This document shows positions 23,370-41,753 of a DNA stretch of 64,000 nucleotides, in pieces. The notes beneath the pieces are model-generated. The model saw only the letters and a program-made list of their open reading frames with translations, was not told the origin of the DNA and ran no database searches. Origin of the DNA: Bolinopsis microptera. Taxonomy: Eukaryota; Ctenophora; Tentaculata; Lobata; Bolinopsidae. Location of the stretch: NCBI RefSeq assembly GCF_026151205.1, contig NC_087073.1, positions 18,256,837 through 18,320,836 on the forward strand, given 5' to 3'. The translations under genes were made by a program, and so were the position numbers. Each line of letters starts with the position of its first letter. The stretch's first letter is position 1.

Positions 23370-24020
23370 GTCACCCGGTCTCTTCGATCTGGTCACGGTG
23401 TTTGAAAGTTCTGTATGCACTACATCCACATCCAGTAATGCTTTGAGCTAACCAGGTGCAGTACCGTGAACTGATTTGTGGGTTAATGGACAAACTTTAA
23501 TGAAGATTCGGTGGTCTATAGGGAGTATGTGGGACTTCTTATAGAAGGGAACCAAGTCCGTGGTTCTGTCTTCTATGTTATAGATGAAACGAACTGCCCC
23601 ATTAAGGATTGATCTAAGTTTGTTTCATCTGGTCTTGGGTAGATTTATGTACAGAGAATTACAGTAATCTTACTTAGATATAACCAGTTGTTTAGGTTCA
23701 TCATTGTCCAGCTACATTTCTTTTTCACACTATTGATCTGTCTTTCCATATTAAAAATTTCATAAAATTTTACATCTAGACTCTTCCAGCTGTCTTCTTT
23801 GCACTCGTACTCCGTAGGTAAAATTTCTGTGCTTCCAAATTGCAGGCTGACACTGAGTTCACACTTTTTTAGAACATGGCTCTTTCCTAACACCAGTAGT
23901 TCTGTCTTTGTTTCGTTCAGCTTCATGACATTTCTCACCATCCATACTTTTAACTCTGCGAGACATTTGTTTGTTCTGTTTCGGACATCAGTGAACTGTA
24001 CCGTATATATAATATAGATT
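23370..24020 (-). pseudogene. LINE (non-LTR retrotransposon) RT 3' fragment
   Basis: The minus-strand translation reads through the C-terminal part of a LINE reverse transcriptase: CLAELKVWMVRNVMKLNETK, then TELLVLGKS, then the L-DVKFYE block. After a frame change it continues with RSILNGAVRFIYNIEDRTT and ILPIDHRIFIKVCPLTHKSV. These are the W-M-x-x-N-x-L-K-L-N-x-x-K-T-E and L-x-x-L-x-W-L-P-I-x-x-R-I blocks of jockey/CR1-like elements. Frameshifts, internal stops and the absence of the catalytic palm mark it as dead and truncated. Confidence 0.8.
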
Positions 24021-24929
24021 ACCGAATTGCCCTAAATATGTCATTGTGATTGACATCACAGACGGATAATAATTTGCACCACAGTGAACGAAGCTATATA
24101 GCAAAATAATAATACAGCACACCACTAACTGGTATGGTAGTTATTGTGAACTGCGAAGAGTTACACTAGCGCTCTACCTAAATCCCCTTCTCTCCAGACT
24201 GACGTTATATGTGAACGATCTCCTACTTGACAACTTGGAGTAGATATACAACCTACCTTTATCAGACCTTGTCAATGCGCATAAGAAACCGGGTTTTGAA
24301 TAGTTTTTTTCTGCACCAAATTTTAGGGGACCTCTGGTCTTTTTTCTGCCATGAGCCTTTGTATCTTTTTTTGTGATCGACTAATAATCTGCGTTTAAAT
24401 TTAAGCACTAGGCCATTTTAATGTAACGTAGGATTAAATGTACAGAGCTGAACTTTTGTAAAGCCTAGGATAATAGAATGTTCTAGAATTGTCCCGGTGC
24501 AGGGAGAAATGATACAAAATTTATATACTATGTGCTCAAGAATCTCATGTATAACCCGTCAACAGTTTAGCAATCTTAATAACTTTGTAGATGATATCTC
24601 CAGCCAAGAAATGTTGTAGTTGACATGTTAACTCAATAACTGTGATTCTGTGAAGGGGATCCATGGATAAGTTTAAATATCTGCAAAGCTTGATGGGAAC
24701 AGCCTATAATCTGGAAAAAATAAGTTTAAAATAAGAAAAAAACTAAAATCTTACGATGCCAAAACATCCCAAACAGTCTTAATTTCCCACTTTAAGGAAA
24801 GCTCGTACACACACTATCCTAATACAGTTACAGTTGTTCCACTTTAAATATCGTGAAACAATGATTTTTACAGGTTCCTGGGTGAGACGCTAGTGAAGTA
24901 CAGATAAGGAGGAGGAGGAGTAAATCTGA
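24021..24929. other. Intergenic, no gene seen
   Basis: AT-rich DNA with no open frame of note and no repeat that I recognise. Confidence 0.45.
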
Positions 24930-25330
24930 ACAGACCATCAGCGTGACAAAATCTGTCGCTCTTTTGGCAGCTTCCGTGAACGCTGACAACTTAGACAAAA
25001 TGCAAACGCTGCATCCAATTACGTTAAGCTCGCTTTTATCCCCTGCTTTATTTAAATTTGATCAAAAGATGTTGCGAACCCATGAGTGAGTGAACCCATC
25101 GCTTTGACAAAATCTGTCGCTATTTTGGCAGCTTTTAACCTCTTCTCATCTTCCGTGAACGCTGGACAGCCGATCCTATCAATCCTTCTTTGCACAGCTG
25201 TGAAGTAGCGTGCTTTACAAATAGAACTCAGACAAAATGCAAACGCTGCATCCAATTACATTAAGCTCGCTTTTATCCCCTGCTTTATTTAAATTTGATC
25301 AAATGATGTTGCGAACCCATCGCTTTCATT
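24930..25330. repeat. Imperfect tandem duplication upstream of RPC6
   Basis: The segments at about 24940-25080 and 25100-25330 are direct copies. They share GACAAAATCTGTCGCT, CAAAATGCAAACGCTGCATC and TTTATCCCCTGCTTTATTTA. The second copy has ~100 bp that the first lacks. A 67-codon minus-strand frame in the second copy (25052-25255; contains CKARYFTAVQRRIDRIGCPA) looks protein-like but matches nothing I know. It could be an exon of an unrecognised gene that has been partly duplicated. Confidence 0.55.
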
Positions 25331-25455
25331 AAACCTTACTATCAAAATATCATCTAATTGCGCATCTGTACCAACTTCCACATTATAATGACAACTGTCC
25401 TAACATAGATAGTATGGTTAAGGTCTAGCCAAGTTACAGTACCCATTAGTGGAGA

Positions 25456-28400
25456 ATGCCTCCAAGAGCTGCCCTTGGTAAGGATGACACTCGACTCCTG
25501 CAGCTTCTTGCCCAGAATCCCGAGGGATGCACTGATAATATGCTTCAGCAAAAGGCAAGTAATTGAAACTGCGTTTCAGCAACTTATCTGAATACATTAC
25601 ACAGTAACTTACCGATTGAGTACGGAACTCAGCCCTCAGGTGTTTGCATTTTAGTATGCCTGATTAGTCGCATGGTGATGGGATGTCAGTCCAATCTTAT
25701 GACACTTATCCCATTTCAGATGAAAATGGAGAAAAAGGACCTGGTCACCTCTATCAACAAGCTTATAAAAATGGGAAAACTTGAGCTTAAAACACAGGTT
25801 AGTGTGTACATTGTGCGTAGTACTGACAATTGTCATGGACACAGGACATGGTCAAAATTTGGACGGTATTTCGACTTCATGAAAAATTAAAAAATGCTAA
25901 TCAGAAATGTATTTTGAAATAACCAATTATCCATTTTCCTGCTAGGGTTCTATTCTGATATATTTGCTGCGAGATGTTAGCTCAACTCCATCTACAAAAG
26001 GCATGGGCCAGGAGGAGAAGATTGTTTACAAGATAATAGAAGAATCAGGCAACAAAGGTATCGTTATTCAGTTGTTAAACTTGATAAGGTGGGAAATGTA
26101 CAAATACCATGATCACATTAATATCCGCTGCGGGTTGATAGGGATTTGAAAGTTTCCTGTTTGAGTTTCCACCGACATTTTTCTAAATGAGACGAGGGGA
26201 TCTTTTGGTCAGAATCGTACGTGACGTTGGGTGGGTAGGTCATATTTTCTTCCGAAACGCAGTTAGTACTCTTGTACTAAGAGGTGGGTCTGCTGCTCAT
26301 TTCCCAGAAAAACAGTTAGTACATGGTACTAAGGGGTTCATTTTTTGGGTGTCCAACCCCAAAAAAACCCATTTTACCTCAAATTTCAATTTTGGGAATC
26401 GGTTTTGAATCTTATTTTATATACCCAGACTCAGTTAGTACCGTGATTTCTCAACAGTTAGTACCGCAAAAGCCGGCAAAAGGGGGTGGGTGTCCTAAAT
26501 ATTATCCGAAAAAGCAGTTAGTACCGTGAAGGGGGTGGGTGGGTCCTTTTTGTAAAGTCCAAAACTGCACTTAGTCGACGTCACGTACGGCACTTAGTAC
26601 CTGAATCCCCCCGAATGAGAGTTATTTGTTTATTTATTTATTTATTTAGAGTACGTTTTTCCACTCACAAGCGGAACTGAACAGTGGTTACACTTACAAT
26701 CTCTCCAACTTCCAGTGGAGATTGTAAGTGTAACCACTGTTCAGTTCCACTGACTTTACCTCCCTCCAAGGTATCTGGGTGAAAGAGATCCGGACCCGTT
26801 CCAACCTCCAGCTGACCCAACTGAACAAAGTGTTGAAAAGTCTCGAGAGCAAGAAAAGTATAAAATCAGTGAAACCAGTGACGGACAGCAAGAAGAAGGT
26901 GTACATGTTGTTTGATATTAAACCTGATAGTTCGCTCACTGGTGGTGCTTGGTACAGTGAGAATGACTTTGAGACTGAGTTTGTGGATATCCTGGGACGG
27001 CAAACACTTACCTTCCTCCAGGTACACTGATGAGGAGTTATAAGTTATTTCCCTTATATTAAGTTCTTGACGGATATGAATCTTACCACTATATCAGCTT
27101 CAATTGCACTTGCTGTTTAGGAACACTTGACCGTATTTGTTAATTCTTGGTCTTGATGTTATCTTCCACTTCCATCGATCTACATAGCTATTTGCTTACG
27201 GAGTTATAACTAAACGGTGCCACCAGTTCAATAACCAAATAGTGCTCAGTAACGTTAAGATTAAGTCTACCAAGTTTTACTTAATATGCGACGTATTAAT
27301 CATAATAATATATGAACCGACATAAAATATACTATGATATGATGATGGTAATTATAATATTTGTTCAGAGACAGAGGTCGCATGCAGAAGTGCAGCACAC
27401 CGACCCCCTTGCTGCCCAACGAGCCATGATGTGCGACATAAAGCAAGTCAAGAACTTCATCAGCCAGCTTGGCATCAGCAAGGTTCGGGATTTTCAAATA
27501 TCATCTACTTCAAGAGTTGATCTACATTTTATTTGGGTATCGCTTTCATTACTTTTATATTGTGTTTCATACCATTAGTAGATCGTCTCCTTTATCTGTA
27601 TAATCTTTATTAACACAGAGCAAGATTAGATGTTGGAAATTCAACTATTAAGTATTTATATATACGTGTCGGCCCGGGTCTGCTTATTAAACTAAAATTT
27701 TGAAGCGGGATCATGTGCTTATAATAATACTTTTAACCTTAGTTTTACATCTTGCAACAAATCTTTAAGTTTAACGTCAACGCAGTTTGCTCGACAACAT
27801 AACCACCAATTAATCAAAGTGCGTTCAACCCCAATGCTTGACTGAATCCAACAGAAAATTCTTACTAATAAACTTGTATGGTTTCTCTCCATAATCACCG
27901 CTCACTTTATGGTTGATATGAATGTATCGTGTAAACTTATTGGTTGATTTGTCTCAGAAGTGCCCTAAGATGGCTTCTTAAGAAGAGCTTGCGTAAGATA
28001 ATAAATGACAGATTACAATGAAAGTTCTCTGTGATGGTGGCAATCAAAAACAGTAGATTTGTAACCGGTGAGCGGTCAATGACCGGCAGTGGAAGTTTAT
28101 GCAAATGTCTCGACAAGAAGATCAAACATAATACGTTATTTGAACGCTTCTCTGAGACATATTAACCAACAAGATGTCAACAAAGGATAAGTTTCTAGAA
28201 CTACAATTTACTACATGCACCCTTAATAAGGGCCCCTTGTATTATAGCAAAAAGAATGTTGATATAATATTACCTGTGTTCAGGTAGAATTGGAAGACGA
28301 AGAAGTGAAGCAGATCCTAGAGTCCCTTGTGTTTGACGGCTTTGCAGTAAGGCTCCACACTCTAGGGGAGGGAGGCAAGAAAGTAACTTTCTATCGTGCT

Positions 28401-28672
28401 ATCAAAAATCAACCCCTTACTTCAGGTGAGAAATGGGGATCAACAAGTTTTCTTATAAGCAAGTTATTTCTATTCATGAACGATAATGTTTATACGATTT
28501 GAAATTCAACCTTGTTGCAAATAATTTATAATAATATCTGATAACCTGACTTCCCCTATCAGGAATATCTCGAGTGCCATGTGGAGTATGCAGTATCATA
28601 TCTCAGTGTATCTCCGGTGGGCTGGTGTCTCCTCAGACCTGCACGTACATGAAGGAGTGGCTGGAGTTCTGA
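25456..28672 (+). CDS. POLR3F: DNA-directed RNA polymerase III subunit RPC6 (RPC39/C34 family)
   Basis: Seven exons splice to 301 residues (human is 316): 25456-25554, 25720-25797, 25946-26057, 26771-27021, 27369-27482, 28284-28425, 28563-28672. The product is the winged-helix subunit of Pol III that contacts TFIIIB and helps open promoters for tRNA and 5S genes. Diagnostic stretches are EEKIVYKIIEESGNKGIWVK, LNKVLKSLESKKSIKSVKPV, KKKVYMLFDIKPD followed by TGGAWYS, FISQLGISK, and the C-terminal PCGVCSIISQC..TCTYMKEWLEF, which holds the cysteines of the known Fe-S site. All phases join. Intron 1 uses a GC donor (AAG|GCAAGT); the nearby GT would break the frame. Intron 3 contains a repeat element and a long hairpin. 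Confidence 0.95.
26205..26610. mobile_element. MITE-like element with CAGTTAGTAC repeats (RPC6 intron 3)
   Basis: The segment is bounded by the inverted word CGTACGTGACGT (about 26217-26228) and its complement ACGTCACGTACG (about 26578-26589). Inside, variants of CAGTTAGTAC recur at least six times, most often followed by CG or preceded by AA, with G-rich stretches between. There is no coding capacity. Confidence 0.5.
26673..26748. other. Near-perfect long hairpin ending 22 bp before RPC6 exon 4
   Basis: The left arm starts GGAACTGAACAGTGGTTACA and the right arm ends with its exact complement, TGTAACCACTGTTCAGTTCC. Pairing is perfect for 31 bp and continues, after a two-base bulge, to about 35 bp around an 8-nt loop. 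It lies directly upstream of the exon acceptor, where it could influence splicing or serve as a small-RNA precursor. Confidence 0.8.
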
Positions 28673-29386
28673 TGTGACCCCGGCCCGTGACAATATGTCT
28701 GTATCAGATATAGTTATACCTTCTATCAGATCACCAGATTCAGATGCAGTTTCTCTCTCCAGCTTTATTAAGAATCCGGAGTAAAGTTGCACCATAACAT
28801 GTTCATTTGAGATCAGGAATGATTAACCTGAGGCTGAGATTGCGAGGATCTTTAAACAGTCTGTCAAGAAATTTTAAACAGTTTGCAGAAAGTTTTAACA
28901 TCTTGACCTGTCATGGTTATTGAACGATGATTATTGTTTTAATGAGAAACGGCCCGTGCTCTCCGAGCGAAGGAGGACGAAGAATTTTTAAATACTATTT
29001 GAGCTACACAGTTAATATTATGAGAATTTACGGACTATTTTTTCGAGCTATTCAGTTTAATTATTTCTGTCTGGAAGCAGCCACAGAAGCTGAGTTATCA
29101 AATTTGAATAGTTGGAAATATGCAACATAATTATTGATTCCGGCGGCTGGGAAGCGTTTTAATACCTGAGCGATCTGTTTCTTGCTGAAATGACTTTCTT
29201 CCCGGCTCCAGCTAGATTTAAGTGATATTTGCTTCGACAAATTCTTCAATACGTGAAATTTAGGAAATTCGTAAAACTACACGAATAAGACTTTTATGAC
29301 CGAAAATTCATGCATATATTTCGGGCATTCTTTTTTGTCCGAAAAACAATATCATGACAATAATAATAATACTTTTACCGTAGTGT

Positions 29387-31176
29387 ATGGCACACAGAGA
29401 TGATTACGAGGTAACCGACTACATATTTAAGGTCCTTCTGATAGGAGACAAAGGGGTCGGAAAGAGTTCCATAGTTCGCAGATATGTTGAAGATAGGTTT
29501 GATACCTGGCCAACAACCATATGTGTTGAATATGGCACAGTTACCCGTGAAATTAATGGTATGTTTTCAGTTTCCTCAAACACTTTCTTCCTAGTATCAT
29601 TCATAACTTCATCAGGCTGAATTTTCTAATAAGGTGGCTTGTAAGACTTTGCAGAATTTGATTTCAAAGTACGTGCTCAAATAGGTCACGTGGTCATATA
29701 TTTAGGTCACGTGGTCACATATTCAAGTCAAGTCCGCCAACTGTAGCCTGTGCGAGGACATGGTTGAACATGCACGTTATCTTCCTCTGTCCCGTACTGT
29801 TACCTGATTACTTTACTTTGATTAGTCTCTGTCTACAAATGAGTCCTGGAAAATTGTATTATATCATGTACTTCAAAGTGCTTCAAAGAATGTGCAGCAA
29901 TTGACAAAATATGGATGGGCATAAAAGTTCGATCGTCTGGAACTAGAATAGAACGCATTTTAATCATTTTTAACTGCCCACTGCACAGTACACGTTCTAA
30001 TCACTTTATCCACCATGTTATATCTAAAATTAAACGACTGAAAATATGAATAAAACATATATGAATGATCAGCCGCTGATAGTTTTTGATTCGCGTAATG
30101 TTAATCATAACGAAAAGTAACCATCAGAACTTGTTACAGGGAAGACGGTAAAGTTGCAGATCTGGGACACTGCGGGGGAGGAGAAATACCATTGTTTGAC
30201 TGATATGTACTACCGGAATACCCATGGGGTCATTTTTGTGTTTGATCTGGGTGACCCCGACAGTTTAGAACATGTCCAGAATACCTGGATTAATCAGGTA
30301 TTTTGAATTTTCCACATTGTTTTGAAAGATCACACCAGTTCATTTTACGCAGACCAAAATATTGCTGTTTAGTTACTGTCAGTTTAATCTCGCTAGCCAT
30401 TTTGGAAACTGACAAGGATTAAACTTAAAGCAACCTGTAACTGTGTAATTTTGACATTTCCGATCGTTTTTAATATGCGAAGGAAGAACCATCCGGCCCG
30501 GTTATGTATGATGTAATGGTGAACTCTGGTATTTAATTTGTAAAGGGAGAACCATATGGAACCTGCCACTTCACCTCCATCATCTCCACCTAGTTAACCT
30601 CGGCATCCTTCTTCGGGGTTGCCATATATGGAACCTCAAACTAAAACCCTGACTTGATATCAGGTCTACGCCAAAGCACCGGACGATGTCTGCAGTACCC
30701 TGGTGGGAAGTAAAGATGACGTCACCATACCGTCTGATGACGTCACTAAGTCTGGAACACGTGTCTCTCTAGACGATATCAGGAGAGTTAGTGAGCGGTA
30801 CTGCATGTCCTACTTTTCAACCAGTGCTAAGCTTAACAAGAATATTGAGAAGGTAATCAAATTGAAATAAATATTAACTTAAACTTAAAGAGCTTTATTT
30901 AATATTCAATATTAGTTTGACCTTCTGAGTATGTTTCTAAAATAATTTTGAATTTAAGCTCCAAATTTCGCACTAGTCATATAATACATTTGACACCTGC
31001 AGCTGTTTGACCACCTAGCAGAGCAGATGATGGCCCAGCTCTCCGACTACGAGGAGATCCCTTGCCCGGACTCATTACCCAGCTTCGCTCTCCACTCCTT
31101 CCAGGCTCACTCACCTATAATAGATATTGAAGAGCAGAGTGGCTACTACTGTACTTCCTGCTCTACCACTGCGTGA
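29387..31176 (+). CDS. Rab-family small GTPase, divergent
   Basis: Four exons (29387-29558, 30140-30297, 30664-30852, 31003-31176) join in phase to 230 residues. The G boxes are in order: P-loop GDKGVGKS (20-27), WDTAGEEKY (66-74), G4 GSKDD (125-129) and G5 STSAK (162-166), with Rab-like YYRNTHGVIFVFDL between. Two departures are seen. The switch II residue normally Gln in WDTAGQE is Glu71, a position essential for GTP hydrolysis in the family. There is an insertion of about 17 residues after G4. The C-terminus ends YYCTSCSTTA, with two cysteines but not a standard prenyl motif. The first ATG in frame is used. Membrane trafficking is inferred from the family. Confidence 0.85.
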
Positions 31177-31968
31177 TAATAAGGGCTCAGAAAACTGTTC
31201 TAATTCAATGTCCTGTTCTTAAGAGTCGTCAAGAGGTTGATGTGGAAGATCGGTGAAAGTGGAGTGTCTTGAAAATTAACCGGGAAGTTATGTTGTTAAA
31301 TGGTTTGATTATTTTTCGTTTTTATTGATTAAATTTATGAGTTTGAGCTTTGAATTCCTTTATGTATTATACTGATAAGCATTTTGTTATTGATTTAAGT
31401 ACCAAACATGGTTACTGTTTATATGTCAGAATTGTAAAGTAGATTTTTAATAAGAAAATTCATTTAATTATTTGATTTTGTAGAATATGATGTATCGCCA
31501 TGCCAGTCATACTATAATTTATATTCGTGTATTGGTATTTTACTTTGTCTTATTCACAACGAATTGCTTCGCTAAAAATTTCTGGGTCGAGCAGACTCAC
31601 AAAAAGTTATGCCACTAATCGTAATTTGATATGTTTTTCTGGAGATCTAGATTCTATATCTGCCGCGATTTCTATGAAATTTATATTGTGACAGATTTAT
31701 CTTCTCATAGCAGAGCTATGGCCCAGAAGACTGAAGTATGAACAACAGAAACCTGCATACAAAACAGCTGGGGTACTTGAAGTATTACTCTGATAAACGC
31801 AATGGCCAGGTATGTACCATACAAAGGAATATACATTACACATTGCTTCAACTTTAATATTAATTTTCCGACATAATTGCTGAGTCCGACGGTGAAATTT
31901 CATTTTGCCACCCCTTACGCTGTTGTCACAGAATAATTTATTACCTACTATGGCAGGGTGATAAGAAG

Positions 31969-38088
<6,120 letters not shown>

Positions 38089-41000
38089 CGTGGTAAGAGT
38101 GGGAGATTAGACTTTTCTTAGGACAGAGAATTTGGGTTGTTTTGTAGCCCTAGTTCGTGAAAAGGGACAGATTTTATTTGTGCATGAACTTGAAATTTAT
38201 TATCATAAAATATTAATCACCATTATAATATTAACAACGTGTATATAAATTAAACGAGTGTAGAGTAATGTAAATATTTTGTAAATAGTTCTTTATGTTA
38301 TTTTACCGCCAGAGCACAGAGTATGATCGAAAAATGTCTTGAAATCTTCGTGTACCGTTTTTCACTAATAGTTTTTTTTTTCACTAATAGTTTTTCACTA
38401 ATAGTTTTGTAACAAAATGAGTGCTCACTTTCTTGTTCGATGTTTTCTACGACATAAATTAACTGGGATACAGGATACGTTATAATAAGAAAATTCGTAC
38501 AAAGTTCATGGTTCACTGATAAATTTGTTGGTTTATAACATACCAAGACACAAGACTCGCGCCGAGTTGGACTCGTCGACGGTCTAATAGTAATATTTGG
38601 AACAAATATTTTACGAGTACCACCCGCTAATGAGAAATAATCCCAATGGTCGGAAAGATGGTCACACGTCGGGCAGATGATAAGTATAACAAGCGGAGCT
38701 TCCATCAGGTTGGAAGGGTTGTGTGGTGACCCGGCGACCCCGGACTCGTATGAAAACCTTACCGGCTGGTCGGCTTGCTTTGTCATACGTATTGTAGATC
38801 CACCGCGGCTGTATCGTGTCCACTGGCCACGATACTAGTGAAACACTTATATATTATTAGTGACACGACAATGGGGGTCACGACGTGATACAAGGCTTGC
38901 TAGAGGCTCTTACTAATTCGCTCGACCAAAAATTTCACGTGACTTTGGTTTTTATGGTTAAGTTTTGCAGCCGTACAAAACGGTTTTACATAAACCCTAA
39001 TCCTAACCATAACCCCGAAGCTATCCATAACCCATTAACCCTGGCCTTACCACAACCCTAACCCGAGCCCTAAACTATCGAATTCATGTTTTACTAGCCT
39101 GTCACGTGACCAAAACGGTTTTTTGCCCATAACTCTCCAGTGAAGCATTTTTACCCTACGTCACGGGGCAGGTGGTGATTCGGAATCAGCGTCCAAAAAT
39201 ACATGTACACCGATCAAGATCAATTTCATACCCAATTAAGGGCCTTTTCACAAGAATTTTTTAATTTGGGCGAGCGATTTAGTAGGTGGTAGGAGCGCTT
39301 GCTAGAGTTGTAGCGCGATGCACTGCCACTACTGCACTTCCGTACTTCCGTTAGATCGGCGAGATGCACCACTGGGCCTCGCCGAGCTGAGCTGCGAAGG
39401 ATTGACATGTGATGCATCGTGAATCAATTCACAATTGCTAGAGGTGCTCTTTTTTGATGAGTTAAAATGAGGAAACGAAATTCAAATACAGTGATTATAC
39501 AATATTGAATATACTACCCCGATGCTATGTGACGAGGATATTGTATAATTTATAACTGATAACTATTTCCGGGAATTACATGCACTAAAATTCGTGGACA
39601 CTGCAACTGAGAGCTAATATATCAACCTGGTTTCAGGCCCCCCTGTGGATAATTTGCATATTTTTCCCGCAAAAGAAGCCTTACCTGGTGACCCCAGGCT
39701 ATTATGTTCAACTTCATAAAGATTCGGCGGAATGACAGGCTGAGCGCCGCCCAGTAAGAGAAGCCAAGGTATTATCACTATCAGCACACTGCGAGTCACC
39801 TTGTAGGTTTATAACCAGGACGCGCGCCGAGTTGGACTCGTCGACTGTCCTAATATTTGGAACAAATATTTTACGAGTATCACCCGTTAACCTCAGACTC
39901 AAGACTAGACTGGCTGGAGGAAAGTTTCAAAACAATTAAAGGTGCAGCGCACTACATATTAGACACTATATTGTATCATGCGCATTGCCAATTGCGCACG
40001 TATCACATTACACATATGTTCCAAGCGGATTTCGTCAACAGTTATCCCGACAGTTACTATAATACCTTGGCTTCTGAGTGCTGAGCGGGATAATTCCCGA
40101 CATGGACAGCTTGCTGGAGCGAACGCGCGGGCACGAAAAAGACAAGGTATTACTCTATAGAGGTATACCTGGGGACCCCAGGCTATTATGTTCATAAACA
40201 TATAAAACGAATAAAGATTCGGCGGAATGACAGGCTGAGCGCCGCCCAGTATGAGTAAGGTATTACTATTATTATAGTATTATAATATTTGTGCAAGATT
40301 TATAACAAGTTTTAGGTTGAAATATCTAAAAACTTGAAACTCTCTAAATGATAAAATTTGATTTATAATATTAACTCTTTGCAAAGCAACAATTTCGTCA
40401 TTTTGCCATCTTCGCTATTTTTGCCATCTTCACCATTTTCGTCATCTTCGTCACGTCATCTTCGATGCGAAGCAAGAATGATTATTTACGCGGCGCGTCG
40501 AAGCAGCGAAGTCCTCCAACCGCCAACTCTTTTGATTCACGATGTCAGCCCTTCGCATTTCGCCGATCTGAGGCCCAGTAGTGCATCTTGCTACAACCAA
40601 CTCTATAATCTGTTTTAATTTATTAAAAAACCATTTTATTTTAACGCGCCGCGCGTAAGAGACAAATTATTTGATGTTAGAATCGAGCGCTATCAAGAGT
40701 TTTCTTCATATGAACCTTTTTAGTCGTTCGATAGACTAACTACACTGTTTACAGTGTTCAAATCCTTTCTCGGATTTCGATCATGTCTCCTATCAAGTTT
40801 CCATCAAATCAAACCATTAACCAAGCTTTAATTTTAAACAATTTTAATGAATAATATCAAAAACATCATTTTTATTATAAGAACCTATTCACACTTACCT
40901 ACAATCTACATAGTGTGGAATAAAAATTTATAAACCGCTTCTTTGCCACATAAGGATATAACCAAATATATTCACTATGCTTTTCTTTATTACTGACATA

Positions 41001-41149
41001 ACTGGCTTCCTCGATTTTTCCTAAAACTTCAGATACTTTCATCAGCTTGAGATTTTAGAATGGCCTTTTGGTAAGCCTATCCTGGTGAATGGTTTATGAC
41101 AAGGCACAAGCAGACTTAAACAAACTTTTAAGTTTACAGTAGATCCGGG
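38089..41149. repeat. Mixed dispersed repeats between RNF32 and the transporter
   Basis: No gene is supported. Two segments recur as direct copies: CGCGCCGAGTTGGACTCGTC with AATATTTGGAACAAATATTT (38558-38635 and 39818-39890), and CCCCAGGCTATTATGTTCA with GATTCGGCGGAATGACAGGC (39690-39760 and 40175-40250). The 162-codon minus frame at 38298-38786 overlaps the first copy and shares its translation with the second, so it is not called as a gene. About 38930-39125 has inverted CACGTGAC termini and degenerate CCCTAA repeats. About 40470-40665 is bounded by inverted ACGCGGCGCGT-like words. Confidence 0.55.
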
Positions 41150-41438
41150 CAGTGGCGTAACGAAAGGCCCTGCTGACCCCGCTGTGCAGGGGGGCGCCGT
41201 CTTAGGGGGGCGCCAAATCGTCGTTTGAATGTGGGACAATTTCGAAAACTTAACTAAAGTACTAGCAAAACTGCGCGTTTTGCTCTAGATACACACTTTT
41301 TTAGAGATTTTACCGGCGTATTCTTTAAAATCACCTAATTTGTTCAATTTTAGGGAGGGGCACCAAAATGGGAGGGGGCGCCAACAGGGGGGCGCTTTTT
41401 TCGGCAGGGGGGCGCCAACAGGCAACGTTACGCCACTG
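41150..41438. mobile_element. hAT-type MITE with 8-bp target duplication
   Basis: Terminal inverted repeats CAGTGGCGTAACG and CGTTACGCCACTG bound a 289-bp G/C-block-rich interior. The octamer GATCCGGG is duplicated exactly on both sides (41142-41149 and 41439-41446). CAGTGGCGTA termini and 8-bp duplications are characteristic of hAT transposons. There is no transposase. Confidence 0.92.
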
Positions 41439-41753
41439 GATCCGGGGTTTATGAGATGATAAATTAGGGCACTAAAGGATTACTAAATATATAACATAGC
41501 CTGTAAAATATTGATCAACTCTTTGTGAATGAATCCTTTTTTGTTATTTATGTTTTCAGTATTTTGATTTTAAGCTAATGAAAGTGAAAAAGGCTTTCCA
41601 AGAAGGTCGAAAACCATACCGTGGTAATTTAATTGGGTTTCATTGTTAATAACCATAATAATTACTTGCTGTATGTTTTAAAAACAGTTTAATTAATGAC
41701 AAGTGTTCTTCTAGTTCTAGGATGTAATGTGAACAAAAAGATTATGAGCCAGC

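Noticed and set aside
38298-38786. 162-codon minus frame
   Set aside because: It overlaps a direct repeat whose other copy is broken, and the translation has no recognisable domain.
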